DNA of 64,000 nucleotides from Hemicentrotus pulcherrimus. Its lineage: Eukaryota; Echinodermata; Echinoidea; Camarodonta; Strongylocentrotidae. The DNA lies in contig BEXV01000041.1 of NCBI GenBank assembly GCA_003118195.1, positions 407,826 to 471,825 on the forward strand. Reading direction: 5' to 3'. Of the stretch, positions 61,001 through 63,534 are shown piece by piece; the stretch's first letter is position 1, and each line of letters begins with the position of its first letter. Position numbers and translations under genes: made by a program. The notes under the pieces are model-generated. The model was not told the DNA's origin and searched no databases. It saw only the letters and a list, made by a program, of their open reading frames with translations.

Positions 61001-63534
61001 ATTGTTTTAAAAAGGGGAGAGAAAACTTAAGACCAAGAGTTTTGTGCTACAATACAGAAAGGAGACTTGAAGTCATGGATTACAACATTTGTTTTTCTTC
61101 TTCACTCGCTCCTAGCAATGAAACCGATCATATAAATTCTTTATTCACAGTCAAGTTCAATACTTTGATGGAGAAAATGAGACTTTAAATCAAGAATTGC
61201 AACAATTTAATCTTATTCTTCATTATCCTGTGCTACAAACAATAAAGCTGATCACATTTTCTGTATTTACATACAAGTTCTATATATATATTTAAGCCTA
61301 CACCAAACTGCGGAATAAAAGAGAATTAATATCAAGGAATACATCACACAACAACAACGCATGCTCATTACATTATGACTAAATTCTGAAACTAACGATT
61401 TGTTAAATAATTTTGCAAAACATTTTGGATATATATTTTGGATTTCTGGAGATTTTCTTTTTAGGATATGTTTATTCTCTTATCATTGAATAACTAGACT
61501 AAATCACTGCCTAGTAGTAGTTCCAACAACAAGAGACCAGGAATTTTGGCACCGATTAACCGACATCATGAATACGATGACGCTTGAGCTTGATGGTCAA
61601 TAGTAGGGGGTGAAAAATTGGCAGTCATGATCTCTTTCTCCCTGACTATTAAGGAAATTACCCAGTTCCTGCCAACATCATTTAATATGTCATAACTCAT
61701 TATGGAGTAACAATTGGCTGCTGTTAAACAGGCACTGCAGACAATCATTCATGTTCTGTTCACTAGCACATCACTCAGCCCACATATTTTATAGCGCATG
61801 TAGTAAACAAATTTATTATCATTATTACTACTTTTTGCTTAGTGCATCATCAAATATCATTCAATTACTATATTTTGAAATTAAGTCTGTAAACTCCATG
61901 GAAAAAATTTAACTTATAATTTATATACGCATCATGTTTGATAAATAAAGAATTATGCTGTTGATAGAAATATCAACTTTTACTGAAATTGATAATAAAA
62001 AATAGTAATAATTTTTTTAATACAGCATTAATCAAAATCAATCATCCTTTTCTTACCACAATGACGTATTAAATACCAGCAATCATATTAATGACTTATT
62101 TATCTATATAACATTTTCTCTATTTAAAATATCATTGTTTGCTAACACATGATGTATAGCCCAAGTCCGCCACACACAGTGTATAAGAACACCAGAGACT
62201 GTTTCAGAAAAATGTGTCTGAACATTATTGTTGATCTGTTGGGTTAAAAGAAGTAATTAAAACAAAAGTTCCTATTTATGCATCATTCAGATTCTATTTC
62301 AAGATGCACCTCAATCATGCAGGTCTATGGTTCAGATCCTACCTTACCTCTTAAGTATTCAAATTTGCAATTATAGTCTAAAGTGTCTCAATGAAATTAA
62401 CATTCATGATCTTCCTTCCTTAAAGCTTATCTGTACTAGTTTACAGGAGGGATTAGACCACCCTGCAAGGTCACTGGACAGGTGGTTATCTCATCAACTC
62501 AGCTCTCAGTTAACATAAGAAAAAGAGGATCATGAGGGACCAATGGTCACCGATTAGGCTTTGTTTAATATAGAGAGGGCGCAGGTATAGCTACAAGTAG
62601 TGCAGTGGGCCTTTAATGATGGATGGAAGTTGGGTGATAGTTAACCCTAGACTGACAAACTCTATCTGTGACCCTTACCATACCCTAAACCTAAGCTAGT
62701 ATTTGAGAAAAATTGCAAAATTTTGGGCAATGCAAGTGAAAAAAAAATTTTGTCACTAATAAACAAGTTTGACAGAGCCTGCAATGTTTAGACATTCTTT
62801 CTTACCAACTCTCTTAGAATTAATTAGGAGAGTGACAATCAAAGAGAGGATAGAGTTTAAATACTTAAGACTCTATAAATACATCTTCAACAAGAAGGCA
62901 GGAAAGTCGTTCCATGTGAAAATCTGATTGAATTGCACCAAATCACCTGTCCTCTCAGACTGGCTTGCATAAAGTAAATGTTTTAATAAACTTTGTTTGC
63001 ATTGAGTGACACAGATTTGACCAAACAATACCACATTACCAAATTGCAAGGTTAGAATTACATCATGGGAAAGGGTGTTAAGATCCACTGATTTGGTAAT
63101 GATTTAACAATTCGTTCAAATATTTTTAGTAACAGAGAAGGAAACCTTTTCACTTCCGATAAGAAATAAAGTGGGATCTGTATTTATAGAACAATGCTCA
63201 TGCAAAACGGTTCGTTTTAATCCCCAGCATGCCAGTGTCTCATCCTGGTTGCCTTATAAGGTACATATGACAAGCCCCTGGCATGCCAGGGGTTAACATA
63301 TTCAAGCAGTATACCTTTGGTAGTTAGCGTAGCCTGCGTGATACCCACTGTAAGACCAGCAGTGGTGGTGGTGAGGGATGCTGGGTTGGCAGTACCTCGT
63401 GCAACACATCGGAATGTGCGGTTGTCTGTGTGCGGGCTGACGCTGTCTAACAACAGGCTGTAGTCGGTGATATCCAGGCTGTATCGGCCATTTTGCAAGT
63501 AGGAGGAGTTCACAAGGTCGAATGGCATCTCCAT
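1900..63534 (-). CDS. Receptor-type protein tyrosine phosphatase, R5-like (Ptp99A/PTPRG-like), partial, 17 exons
   Basis: This is a plasma-membrane receptor expected to sense an extracellular or cell-surface ligand and dephosphorylate phosphotyrosine in the cytoplasm. I joined 17 exons by their GT..AG borders and compatible phases; they give 758 residues with no internal stop. Order: C-terminal Ig half (1-65), Ser/Thr linker (66-122), FN3-1 (123-220), FN3-2 (221-316), FN3-3 (317-409), FN3-4 (410-511), transmembrane helix (532-555), juxtamembrane region (556-612) and PTP domain start (about 613-758). Visible PTP motifs are [30 protein letters not shown] and KCDRYWP. Fifteen N-x-S/T sequons lie in the ectodomain. 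Start and end are missing because the window cuts the gene. The phrases LKTTFDDFW and [13 protein letters not shown] resemble the R5 group (PTPRG, PTPRZ, Ptp99A) more than LAR. The ortholog is not certain, so no symbol is given. Confidence 0.93.
2035..2824 (-). other. Intron between exons 16 and 17
   Basis: 790 bp, AT-rich. It holds a short TTTAA-type repeat (about 2463-2513, several copies of ATTTA/ATTTAATT) and nothing else I recognise. Confidence 0.8.
2825..2922 (-). CDS. RPTP exon 16: PTP motifs M5 and M6
   Basis: Encodes residues 682-713, [16 protein letters not shown] followed by [26 protein letters not shown] and VVIVMIT are PTP motifs 5 and 6, forming the central sheet. The first residue is Ala682 (codon GCA), where nearly all PTPs have Pro in QGP. 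Acceptor ATATCCTAG|GT, donor GGAAGG|GTATGT. It enters in phase 1 and leaves in phase 0. Confidence 0.94.
2923..3366 (-). other. Intron between exons 15 and 16
   Basis: 444 bp, AT-rich, with no recognisable element. Confidence 0.8.
3367..3403 (-). CDS. RPTP exon 15: PTP motif M4, 37-bp microexon
   Basis: Encodes residues 669-680, [12 protein letters not shown], plus the first base of Gly681. YIATQG is PTP motif 4. At 37 bp it is the smallest exon here and too short for an ORF scan, but both borders (TTTGCAG|GGC and CCCAAG|GTTTGT) and both phases fit. The donor GTTTGT is weaker than its neighbours. Confidence 0.93.
3404..4929 (-). other. Intron between exons 14 and 15
   Basis: 1526 bp. The part 3930-4330 has GTTCACAC-type ends (CAGTTCACAC near 3949 and CCGTGTGAACCTG near 4315) and several internal TTAAAGT/ACTTTAA words, so it may be a decayed foldback element. 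The rest is featureless. Confidence 0.6.
4930..5006 (-). CDS. RPTP exon 14: PTP motifs M2 and M3
   Basis: Encodes residues 644-668, [12 protein letters not shown] then [20 protein letters not shown] fits motif DxxRVxL and DYINAN fits motif 3, part of the hydrophobic core. Acceptor TCCTTGCAG|AT, donor ATAGAT|GTAAGC. It enters in phase 1 and leaves in phase 0. Confidence 0.95.
5007..5781 (-). other. Intron between exons 13 and 14
   Basis: 775 bp, AT-rich. It contains one 57-bp palindromic element at 5659-5715. Confidence 0.8.
5659..5715. repeat. 57-bp palindromic element, AGCCAGAAGGG ends
   Basis: Starts AGCCAGAAGGGTGTTAACTC and ends GAGTTAATGCCCTTCTGGCT, near-perfect reverse complements with a short loop. 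A second copy with the same ends lies at 54908-54968. It could be a tiny MITE or a foldback remnant. Confidence 0.75.
5782..5872 (-). CDS. RPTP exon 13: PTP motif M1 (NxxKNRY)
   Basis: Encodes residues 613-642, [20 protein letters not shown] followed by [17 protein letters not shown] (631-637) is PTP motif 1, which includes the phosphotyrosine-loop residues. Acceptor ATTTTACAG|GAG, donor GTAGCAT|GTAAGT. It enters in phase 0 and leaves in phase 1; T joined to AT of exon 14 gives Tyr643. Confidence 0.94.
5965..6675. repeat. Degenerate tandem repeat, about five copies
   Basis: A shared block of about 70 bp recurs near 5965, 6111, 6213, 6400 and 6605. It reads roughly AAGACACACCTCTCCTC, then CTTATCATTAC, then AAAACxGGTTGC and a CCTGAT/TCTGAT tail. 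Spacing is about 100-190 bp and divergence is high. The open frames across it are by-products of the repeat. An assembly gap interrupts it. Confidence 0.6.
6514..6541. other. Assembly gap (28 N) after a poly-C run
   Basis: Twenty-eight N follow an uninterrupted run of about 18 C, a likely sequencing failure point. CA-type repeat sequence resumes after the gap. Confidence 0.98.
7191..7301 (+). pseudogene. Coding-like scrap of 36 codons, unrecognised
   Basis: A plus-strand frame between two TGA stops, without ATG, encodes a charged peptide including [20 protein letters not shown] and ending RTYRH. Base composition is clearly GC-richer than the surrounding intron and the residues look protein-like. 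I do not recognise the family. It may be the tail of a decayed transposon ORF, or chance. Confidence 0.2.
8152..8572. repeat. Degenerate tandem repeat, ~170-bp unit, 2.5 copies
   Basis: Units begin at about 8157, 8331 and 8497 with CCGATGxxCCT or CTGTTGTGCCT. Each contains GATAAGAxTGCCC or ATTAATGCCC, then ATxGxGCCxxTxTxGTxTCA, then ACTGGTCACA. Periods are 174 and 166 bp. Confidence 0.7.
8698..8774. repeat. Small repeat with GACTACTGAATT and ...GGGTTAAAA ends, copy A
   Basis: Shares CCTTTGACTACTGAATT, ATTCCCATA, GGGACCAxCxGGTTCC and GGGTTAAAA in the same order with 50470-50550. The ends are weakly inverted (AACC..GTTGACTAC against GTAxxCAAxGGGTT), so it is probably a short MITE. Confidence 0.65.
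9655..9735. repeat. Dispersed element with TATAGCGCTTA...TAAGCGCTTTACA
   Basis: An AAT-rich lead-in is followed by TATATAGCGCTTAATAC and CTCTAAGCGCTTTACAAAT; the AGCGCTTA words are inverted. I associate this element with echinoderm and other marine invertebrate genomes from memory, not from a search. Confidence 0.55.
9968..10065 (-). CDS. RPTP exon 12: juxtamembrane to PTP domain entry helix
   Basis: Encodes residues 581-612, [20 protein letters not shown] followed by [12 protein letters not shown]. The pattern FxxHV...GFxxEYEEIQ is the N-terminal helix ahead of RPTP catalytic domains, and the GF-acidic spacing resembles the R5 group. Acceptor TTTTTTTAAAG|AT, donor TATGAG|GTAAGT. It enters in phase 1 and leaves in phase 0. 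Confidence 0.92.
11166..11228. repeat. (ATC)n-like microsatellite
   Basis: Imperfect run of ATC/ATT triplets (CATCATCATTGTCATTATCA and similar), about 60 bp. Confidence 0.85.
11639..11895. repeat. Homopurine-rich tract
   Basis: About 250 bp of nearly pure A/G on the plus strand, with an uninterrupted purine run of 53 nt at 11670-11722. The transcribed RNA would be pyrimidine-rich here. The open frames over it are compositional artefacts. Confidence 0.9.
15252..15354. repeat. Hairpin element, TATTGACTGCCT...AGGCAGTCAATA
   Basis: Arms at 15252-15297 and 15308-15354 are near-perfect reverse complements: AATATTGACTGCC, then GGGCAATACxAC and the ATATATCxCCCxxACC region. The loop is about 10 bp. 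It is a foldback or MITE-like element at the left end of a larger inverted-repeat complex. Confidence 0.8.
15499..15966. repeat. Inverted repeat with ~105-bp arms and ~260-bp spacer
   Basis: The left arm (15499-15605) and right arm (15866-15966) pair after reverse complementing. Shared words, in order, are ACTAGCCTA, GCGTxGGGCTTTA, GATCGCGTTAT or AATCGCGTTAT, GAGACTGACAT, GGCGTCAGCCCGAGC and CCTA. It looks like a non-autonomous DNA transposon; the outer ends are uncertain. Confidence 0.75.
16164..16360. repeat. Tandem repeat, 84-bp unit, ~2.3 copies
   Basis: CATTGACTTTTCTGAGCGG recurs at 16173, 16257 (as CGTTGACTTTTTTAGATCGG) and 16341, exactly 84 bp apart. In between are CTAAATATTTG, TCATTGGT and ACACACAA. 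Because 84 is a multiple of 3, frames stay open on both strands; I do not regard them as genes. Confidence 0.85.
16393..16446. repeat. Imperfect hairpin, TATCAAAC...GGGCAAT / ATTGCCC...TTTGATA
   Basis: The left arm TATCAAACCTTGAGGGCAAT pairs with the right arm ATTGCCCTGCTCAGATGTTTGATA across an AT-rich loop. It closes the foldback complex that begins at 15252. Confidence 0.65.
16672..16785. repeat. Degenerate CCCTAA-like tract 1
   Basis: Repeated CTAACCCTAAAC, CCTAAACCC, CCTAACC and CCTAAAC words spaced 6-12 bp apart. It resembles the telomere hexamer but is too diverged and internal to be a telomere. Confidence 0.6.
17281..17351 (-). CDS. RPTP exon 11: cytoplasmic juxtamembrane segment
   Basis: Encodes residues 557-579, [20 protein letters not shown] then CRP. 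The frame is the only one compatible with exon 10 (AG plus G makes Arg556) and exon 12 (G plus AT makes Asp580). Another reading frame is also open through the exon but fits neither neighbour. Acceptor TTGTCTCCAG|G, donor GGCCAG|GTAAGC. The basic RKK motif sits just inside the membrane. Confidence 0.85.
17936..17984. repeat. (CT)n microsatellite
   Basis: CT dinucleotides with a short CCTCCCTT interruption. Confidence 0.95.
18457..18513. repeat. (CT)n microsatellite
   Basis: Near-pure CT run, about 55 bp. Confidence 0.95.
20156..20928. mobile_element. TA-flanked inverted-repeat DNA transposon remnant (contains assembly gap)
   Basis: The left end TACCGTAAATCTCCGTGTAT and right end ATACACGGAGATTTACGGTA are perfect inverse copies, extending to AAGACGCAC inwards. 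Internal AAAAGTCGGGGTGCGTC occurs on both sides in the same orientation, and GTGCGTCTTATACACGG is doubled at the right. Flanking TA on both sides fits a Tc1/mariner-type target duplication. Most of the interior is N, so no transposase can be assessed; long open frames here are artefacts of N. Confidence 0.7.
20265..20850. other. Assembly gap (586 N)
   Basis: Run of N inside the inverted-repeat element, probably caused by its hairpin structure or copy number. Confidence 0.98.
21737..21820. repeat. Degenerate CCCTAA-like tract 2
   Basis: CTTAACCTAACC, CACTAACCCTAAATC, AAAACCCAA and CAACCCTAATTC words in succession. Confidence 0.55.
24547..24924. mobile_element. MITE-like element, GGGTGCGTTCATGC ends
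   Basis: The left end GGGTGCGTTCATGCTT and right end GAGCATGAACACGCCC are inverted, and TA lies outside each. The 378-bp interior is GC-richer than the intron and has CGTAAACGC / GCGTTTAC words in both orientations (GATCGTAAATG, AACGCGTTTACAAATCG, CGTAAACGCACC). There is no transposase ORF, so it would be non-autonomous. Confidence 0.7.
26145..26400. repeat. Tandem repeat, 68-bp unit, ~3.7 copies
   Basis: Units start at 26145, 26213, 26281 and 26361 with GTCAAATCAGATCTGATC, then GGGCAGCCATCTTGATTTT, TCTTCxTCC and ATCAAGGAATAATTA. Periods are 68, 68 and 80 bp. The open frames here arise from the repeat. Confidence 0.88.
26655..26655. other. Single ambiguous base after poly-T and poly-G
   Basis: One N ends a G run that follows a T-rich stretch, a homopolymer sequencing uncertainty. 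Confidence 0.95.
27785..29160 (-). pseudogene. GC-richer coding-like block, possibly a decayed retroelement
   Basis: Composition changes to mixed GC with few poly-A/T runs. Minus-strand frames give protein-like but interrupted pieces. Examples are a 46-codon stretch at 28693-28833 ending at TGA, which contains [18 protein letters not shown], and longer pieces near 27932-28198 and 28893-29099. The Arg/Pro-rich tail vaguely recalls the C-terminus of LTR-retrotransposon polyproteins. I see no reverse transcriptase, integrase or LTR motif, so the identity is open. Confidence 0.2.
30957..31273. mobile_element. MITE-like element, CCAGGGGGTGTTTCACAAAG ends
   Basis: The left end CCAGGGGGTGTTTCACAAAG and right end CTTTGTGAAACACCCCCCTGG are near-perfect inverted repeats of about 24 bp. 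Subterminal AAGTTAGAATTAA / TTCAACTTAAGATC words are also inverted. The element is 317 bp and AT-rich, with no ORF: a typical non-autonomous foldback element. Confidence 0.8.
31743..31990 (-). pseudogene. Coding-like block with one TGA and a donor-like end
   Basis: On the minus strand, 82 codons between two stops are open except for one TGA (31871-31873). The part after it reads [17 protein letters not shown] then [13 protein letters not shown], and ends ACCAACCAG|GTAAAG, a good donor match. The part before it includes [22 protein letters not shown] content is above the surrounding intron. I do not recognise the family. It could be a decayed exon or transposon ORF; a plus-strand frame is also open. 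Confidence 0.25.
32327..32473. repeat. (CT)n-rich tract
   Basis: About 145 bp of imperfect CT repeats with TGTCC and TATCT interruptions. The Leu/Ser-rich open frames across it are artefacts. Confidence 0.95.
33422..33554 (-). CDS. RPTP exon 10: stalk and transmembrane helix
   Basis: Encodes residues 513-555. A short Gly/Pro-rich stalk ([19 protein letters not shown]) is followed by a 24-residue hydrophobic helix, [20 protein letters not shown] then FVVL. The next exon adds Arg and RKK, giving a positive-inside stop-transfer. Acceptor TTTAATCAG|CT, donor TTCTCAG|GTAAGT. It enters in phase 1 and leaves in phase 2. This fixes the topology: Ig/FN3 outside, PTP inside. Confidence 0.95.
33555..34530 (-). 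other. Intron between exons 9 and 10
   Basis: 976 bp, AT-rich, no recognisable element. Confidence 0.8.
34531..34836 (-). CDS. RPTP exon 9: FN3-4 (whole domain in one exon)
   Basis: Encodes residues 411-511, a complete FN3 domain. [19 protein letters not shown] leads to core Trp431 (ISWMEPF); then [10 protein letters not shown]; then the [19 protein letters not shown] hallmark; it ends RFVMAYV. Acceptor CATCTTCAG|CT, donor TATGTTC|GTAAGT. Phase 1 at both ends. Unlike the other three FN3 domains it is not split by an intron, and it is longer than usual after the F strand. Sequons NIT, NVS and NTS are present. Confidence 0.94.
36640..36820. repeat. Degenerate tandem repeat, ~56-bp unit, three copies
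   Basis: GGTCCTTCAGAAACCC, then AAAGAGACCTG and CTGATGTGAATGG, recurs at about 36647, 36700 and 36757. A fourth, isolated piece lies near 36200 (CTTCCAGAAACCCTG...GGAGAGACCAGG). Confidence 0.65.
36921..37012. repeat. (GA)n/(CAGA)n purine-rich tract
   Basis: GA-rich run with repeated ACAGACAGACAG words. Confidence 0.95.
37405..37613. mobile_element. 209-bp MITE, TAATGCCTCGGTCACACC ends
   Basis: Two arms of about 78 bp (37405-37483 and 37535-37613) are near-perfect reverse complements. They contain ATGCCTCGGTCACACCTTTG, CGTATTTGGCT, GCGTATTGCTGC, ATTTATGGCAAGCC and AACATTTATT. The spacer is about 50 bp and carries an internal direct repeat (ATTTCTTGATA). TA at both outer edges may be the target duplication. 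There is no ORF. High arm identity suggests a fairly recent insertion. Confidence 0.88.
39622..39765. repeat. 86-bp tandem duplication
   Basis: AAATTGTGAGATTTCTAATA, AGCCATACATGTA, AGTATxAGCCCCTTTTT is present at 39622 and again at 39708 with few changes. Confidence 0.9.
39974..40090. repeat. (CT)n tract
   Basis: CT repeats with TCCCTGCTCCCTCC interruptions. Confidence 0.95.
41646..41683. repeat. (AAC)n microsatellite
   Basis: About twelve AAC triplets with one AAAAAC interruption. Confidence 0.95.
42481..42576 (-). CDS. RPTP exon 8: FN3-3, last third
   Basis: Encodes residues 379-409, [19 protein letters not shown], then the G strand ending EKTDVT. The motif [15 protein letters not shown] is a textbook FN3 F-G segment. 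Acceptor CATTTTGCAG|AG, donor GTAACAG|GTAGGG. Phase 1 at both ends. The intron between exons 7 and 8 is only 340 bp, against several kb for most others. Confidence 0.93.
42577..42916 (-). other. Short intron between exons 7 and 8
   Basis: 340 bp, nothing recognisable. Confidence 0.85.
42917..43102 (-). CDS. RPTP exon 7: FN3-3, first two thirds
   Basis: Encodes residues 317-377. It begins [17 protein letters not shown], with core tryptophan in [14 protein letters not shown] (W337) and [16 protein letters not shown] for strand C. Acceptor TCAAAACAG|TT, donor GGACTAG|GTAAGG. Phase 1 at both ends. The C' region is unusually rich in Phe and Arg. Confidence 0.92.
47268..47430. repeat. Diverged tandem duplication, ~97-bp unit
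   Basis: CTCTTAGCTGTAGT, GGGTGCTTATGAATATTCAT and TCACAC recur as CTCTTAGCTATAGT, GGGTGCTCATGAATATTCAT and TTCACAC. Confidence 0.65.
49145..49835. repeat. G-rich degenerate tandem array, ~90-bp unit
   Basis: Units carry a G cluster, then TCTATATTT or ATTCATCATG, GTTACAGAGGGG, and GTTCTATAGAGGCAT. G clusters occur near 49150, 49237, 49328, 49415, 49620 and 49740. They include GGGGAGGGGGTGGGG and GGGGAGGTGGGGGGGGGG, which are quadruplex candidates on the plus strand (the template strand for the gene). Confidence 0.7.
50470..50550. repeat. Small repeat, copy B (see 8698-8774)
   Basis: AACCTGTTGACTACTGAATT, ATTCCCATAGA, GGGGACCACCAGGTTCCC and AACGGGTTAAAA occur in the same order as copy A. Ends AACCTGTTG and CAACGGGTT are imperfect inverted repeats. 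Confidence 0.7.
50600..50720 (-). CDS. RPTP exon 6: FN3-2, second half
   Basis: Encodes residues 276-315. [19 protein letters not shown] has the FN3 F-strand pattern, followed by [15 protein letters not shown], a typical G strand and linker. Acceptor TTTTAACAG|AGC, donor GAATCAG|GTAAGA. It enters in phase 0 and leaves in phase 1. Sequons NET and NTS are present. Confidence 0.92.
52882..53094 (+). mobile_element. tRNA-derived SINE
   Basis: A tRNA-like head starts GCCGCGCGAATGCTCAGTTGG. It has an A-box-like TGCTCAGTTGGTAAAGCAG and a B-box CCCGGGTTCGAAAACC, spaced as in RNA polymerase III promoters. A non-tRNA body follows (AAGGCATTAAACC, CTCTCGGAGAGGACCTAAAT, CGTCGGTCCTCTGGTTGCTT, AGCAGTCAGGTAAAATAACC). 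The head does not fold into a clean cloverleaf, so it is not a working tRNA gene. It recalls a sea urchin SINE family (from memory). Confidence 0.75.
53600..53715. repeat. Degenerate CCCTAA-like tract 3
   Basis: AACCTTTACCCTGAGCC, AACCCTTACCCTAACCCTAA, AAACCTAAAACC and CATAACCCTAG in succession; the best telomere-like stretch in the window. Confidence 0.65.
53817..53983 (-). CDS. RPTP exon 5: FN3-2, first half
   Basis: Encodes residues 221-275. It opens [12 protein letters not shown], with core tryptophan in [14 protein letters not shown] (W242) and [10 protein letters not shown] for strand C. Acceptor TGCCTCTTAG|AA, donor ACATTG|GTGAGT. It enters in phase 1 and leaves in phase 0. The open frame runs on upstream of the acceptor, but that stretch is intron: the acceptor is good and the phase matches exon 4. 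Confidence 0.93.
53984..54453 (-). other. Intron between exons 4 and 5
   Basis: 470 bp, AT-rich. An open frame on the plus strand shows no recognisable feature. Confidence 0.8.
54454..54635 (-). CDS. RPTP exon 4: FN3-1, second half
   Basis: Encodes residues 160-219, finishing FN3-1. The stretch [20 protein letters not shown] has the usual FN3 E-F layout (hydrophobic turn, then YxFxVRA). It ends LIRTAQG. Acceptor AACTTGCAG|G, donor GGGA|GTAAGT. It enters in phase 2 and leaves in phase 1; A joined to AA of exon 5 gives Lys220. A sequon NYT lies near the start. The frame is fixed by both neighbours. Confidence 0.92.
54908..54968. repeat. 61-bp palindromic element, second copy (see 5659-5715)
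   Basis: Ends AGCCAGAAGGGCATAAACTC and AATAATGCTCTTCTGGCT are inverted. The interior differs from the first copy, which points to selection or mobility of the ends only. Confidence 0.72.
55757..56143. repeat. ~152-bp tandem unit (two copies) with GACGGACGG tail
   Basis: AATGAACTATGACCTTT, ACATACTCAGAAATxxAACT, GTACCTTCATATCAAATTTC and ATTAAAATCTGT occur at 55757 and again at 55911. They are followed by AGACGGACGGCCGCACGC and CCCCTCCAACTTCGTCGGCG. I recall similar repeats from marine invertebrates, but did not check. Confidence 0.72.
57574..57682 (-). CDS. RPTP exon 3: FN3-1, first half
   Basis: Encodes residues 124-158, the A-C strands of the first FN3 domain. It opens with [12 protein letters not shown], has the core tryptophan in [12 protein letters not shown] (W144) and ends YSVSV. 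Acceptor CATCTTTAG|AA, donor GTCAG|GTGAGA. It enters in phase 1 and leaves in phase 2 (AG plus G of exon 4 makes Arg159). Sequons NST and NYS are present. Confidence 0.92.
58660..58735. repeat. Degenerate CCCTAA-like tract 4
   Basis: CCTAATCCTATAACCGTAAC, CCCCAAACTAATCCCAAAC, GGTAACCC and GTCTAACCCTATA. Confidence 0.5.
59475..59545. repeat. Degenerate TTAGGG-like tract 5 (reverse orientation)
   Basis: GTGTTAGGGTTAGAGTTG, ATTTAGGGTTAGTATTAG and GGTTAGG: G-rich on the plus strand, opposite to the other tracts. It lies inside an otherwise unremarkable open frame. Confidence 0.6.
60417..60563 (-). CDS. RPTP exon 2: Ser/Thr-rich, N-glycosylatable linker
   Basis: Encodes 48 codons between split glycine 74 and split glutamate 123 (phase 1 to phase 1). 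Acceptor CCATTTTTAG|GAG, donor GTTGCAG|GTAAAC. The sequence is rich in Ser, Thr, Asn and Met, and carries sequons NDT, NET and NSS. It matches no domain I know and sits between the Ig and first FN3 domains, so it reads as a flexible, probably mucin-like spacer. As a symmetric 1-1 exon of 147 bp it could be skipped without a frameshift. Its acceptor lies in the end unit of a tandem repeat array (60561-61350). Confidence 0.82.
60561..61350. repeat. Degenerate ~62-bp tandem array, about 13 units, overlapping a splice acceptor
   Basis: Units read roughly CTGCTAAAAATGGAGAAAAG, GAGACTTAAATCAAGGATTA, CAACAATTTAAT. They start near 60561, 60628, 60694, 60757, 60820, 60884, 60942, 61001, 61045, 61109, 61160, 61229 and 61296. 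On the minus strand several read CCATTTTTAGCAG, CATTTGTAGCAG or TTGTTTGTAGCAC, acceptor-like. The unit at 60561 contains the real acceptor of exon 2 (CCATTTTTAG|GAG). Confidence 0.72.
62640..62700. repeat. Degenerate CCCTAA-like tract 6
   Basis: GTTAACCCTAGACTGAC, GTGACCCTTACC and ATACCCTAAACCTAAGC. Confidence 0.45.
63217..63296. repeat. 80-bp palindromic element beside exon 1
   Basis: The left end TTAATCCCCAGCATGCCAG and right end CTGGCATGCCAGGGGTTAA are inverted repeats of about 19 bp. It ends 18 bp from the exon 1 donor; reading through the donor would enter it. Confidence 0.72.
63315..63534 (-). CDS. RPTP exon 1 of window: C-terminal half of an Ig domain
   Basis: Encodes residues 1-73 plus one base. 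The exon starts after a CCACCAG acceptor preceded by a pyrimidine-rich run and ends at AAAG|GTATAC. The segment [15 protein letters not shown] followed by DNRTFRC has the E-F strand pattern of an Ig domain, with its second disulfide cysteine at residue 43. The partner cysteine and core tryptophan are absent, so they must lie upstream of the window. Sequons occur at NSS (9) and NRT (38). The ATG at the exon edge is not a convincing start because it would give half an Ig fold without a signal peptide. Confidence 0.87.

Larger units (their letters stand above)
60564..63314 (-). other. Intron between exons 1 and 2
   Basis: 2751 bp. It holds the ~62-bp tandem array that overlaps the exon 2 acceptor (60561-61350), a CCCTAA-like tract (62640-62700) and a palindromic element next to exon 1 (63217-63296). 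Confidence 0.8.

Noticed and set aside
53600..62700. Nearby telomere
   Set aside because: Hexamer-like tracts are short, degenerate, of mixed orientation and embedded in a normal gene.
63315..63534. ATG at 63534 as the start codon of the receptor
   Set aside because: It lies immediately after a good acceptor and would start in the middle of an Ig fold with no signal peptide; upstream exons are expected outside the window.
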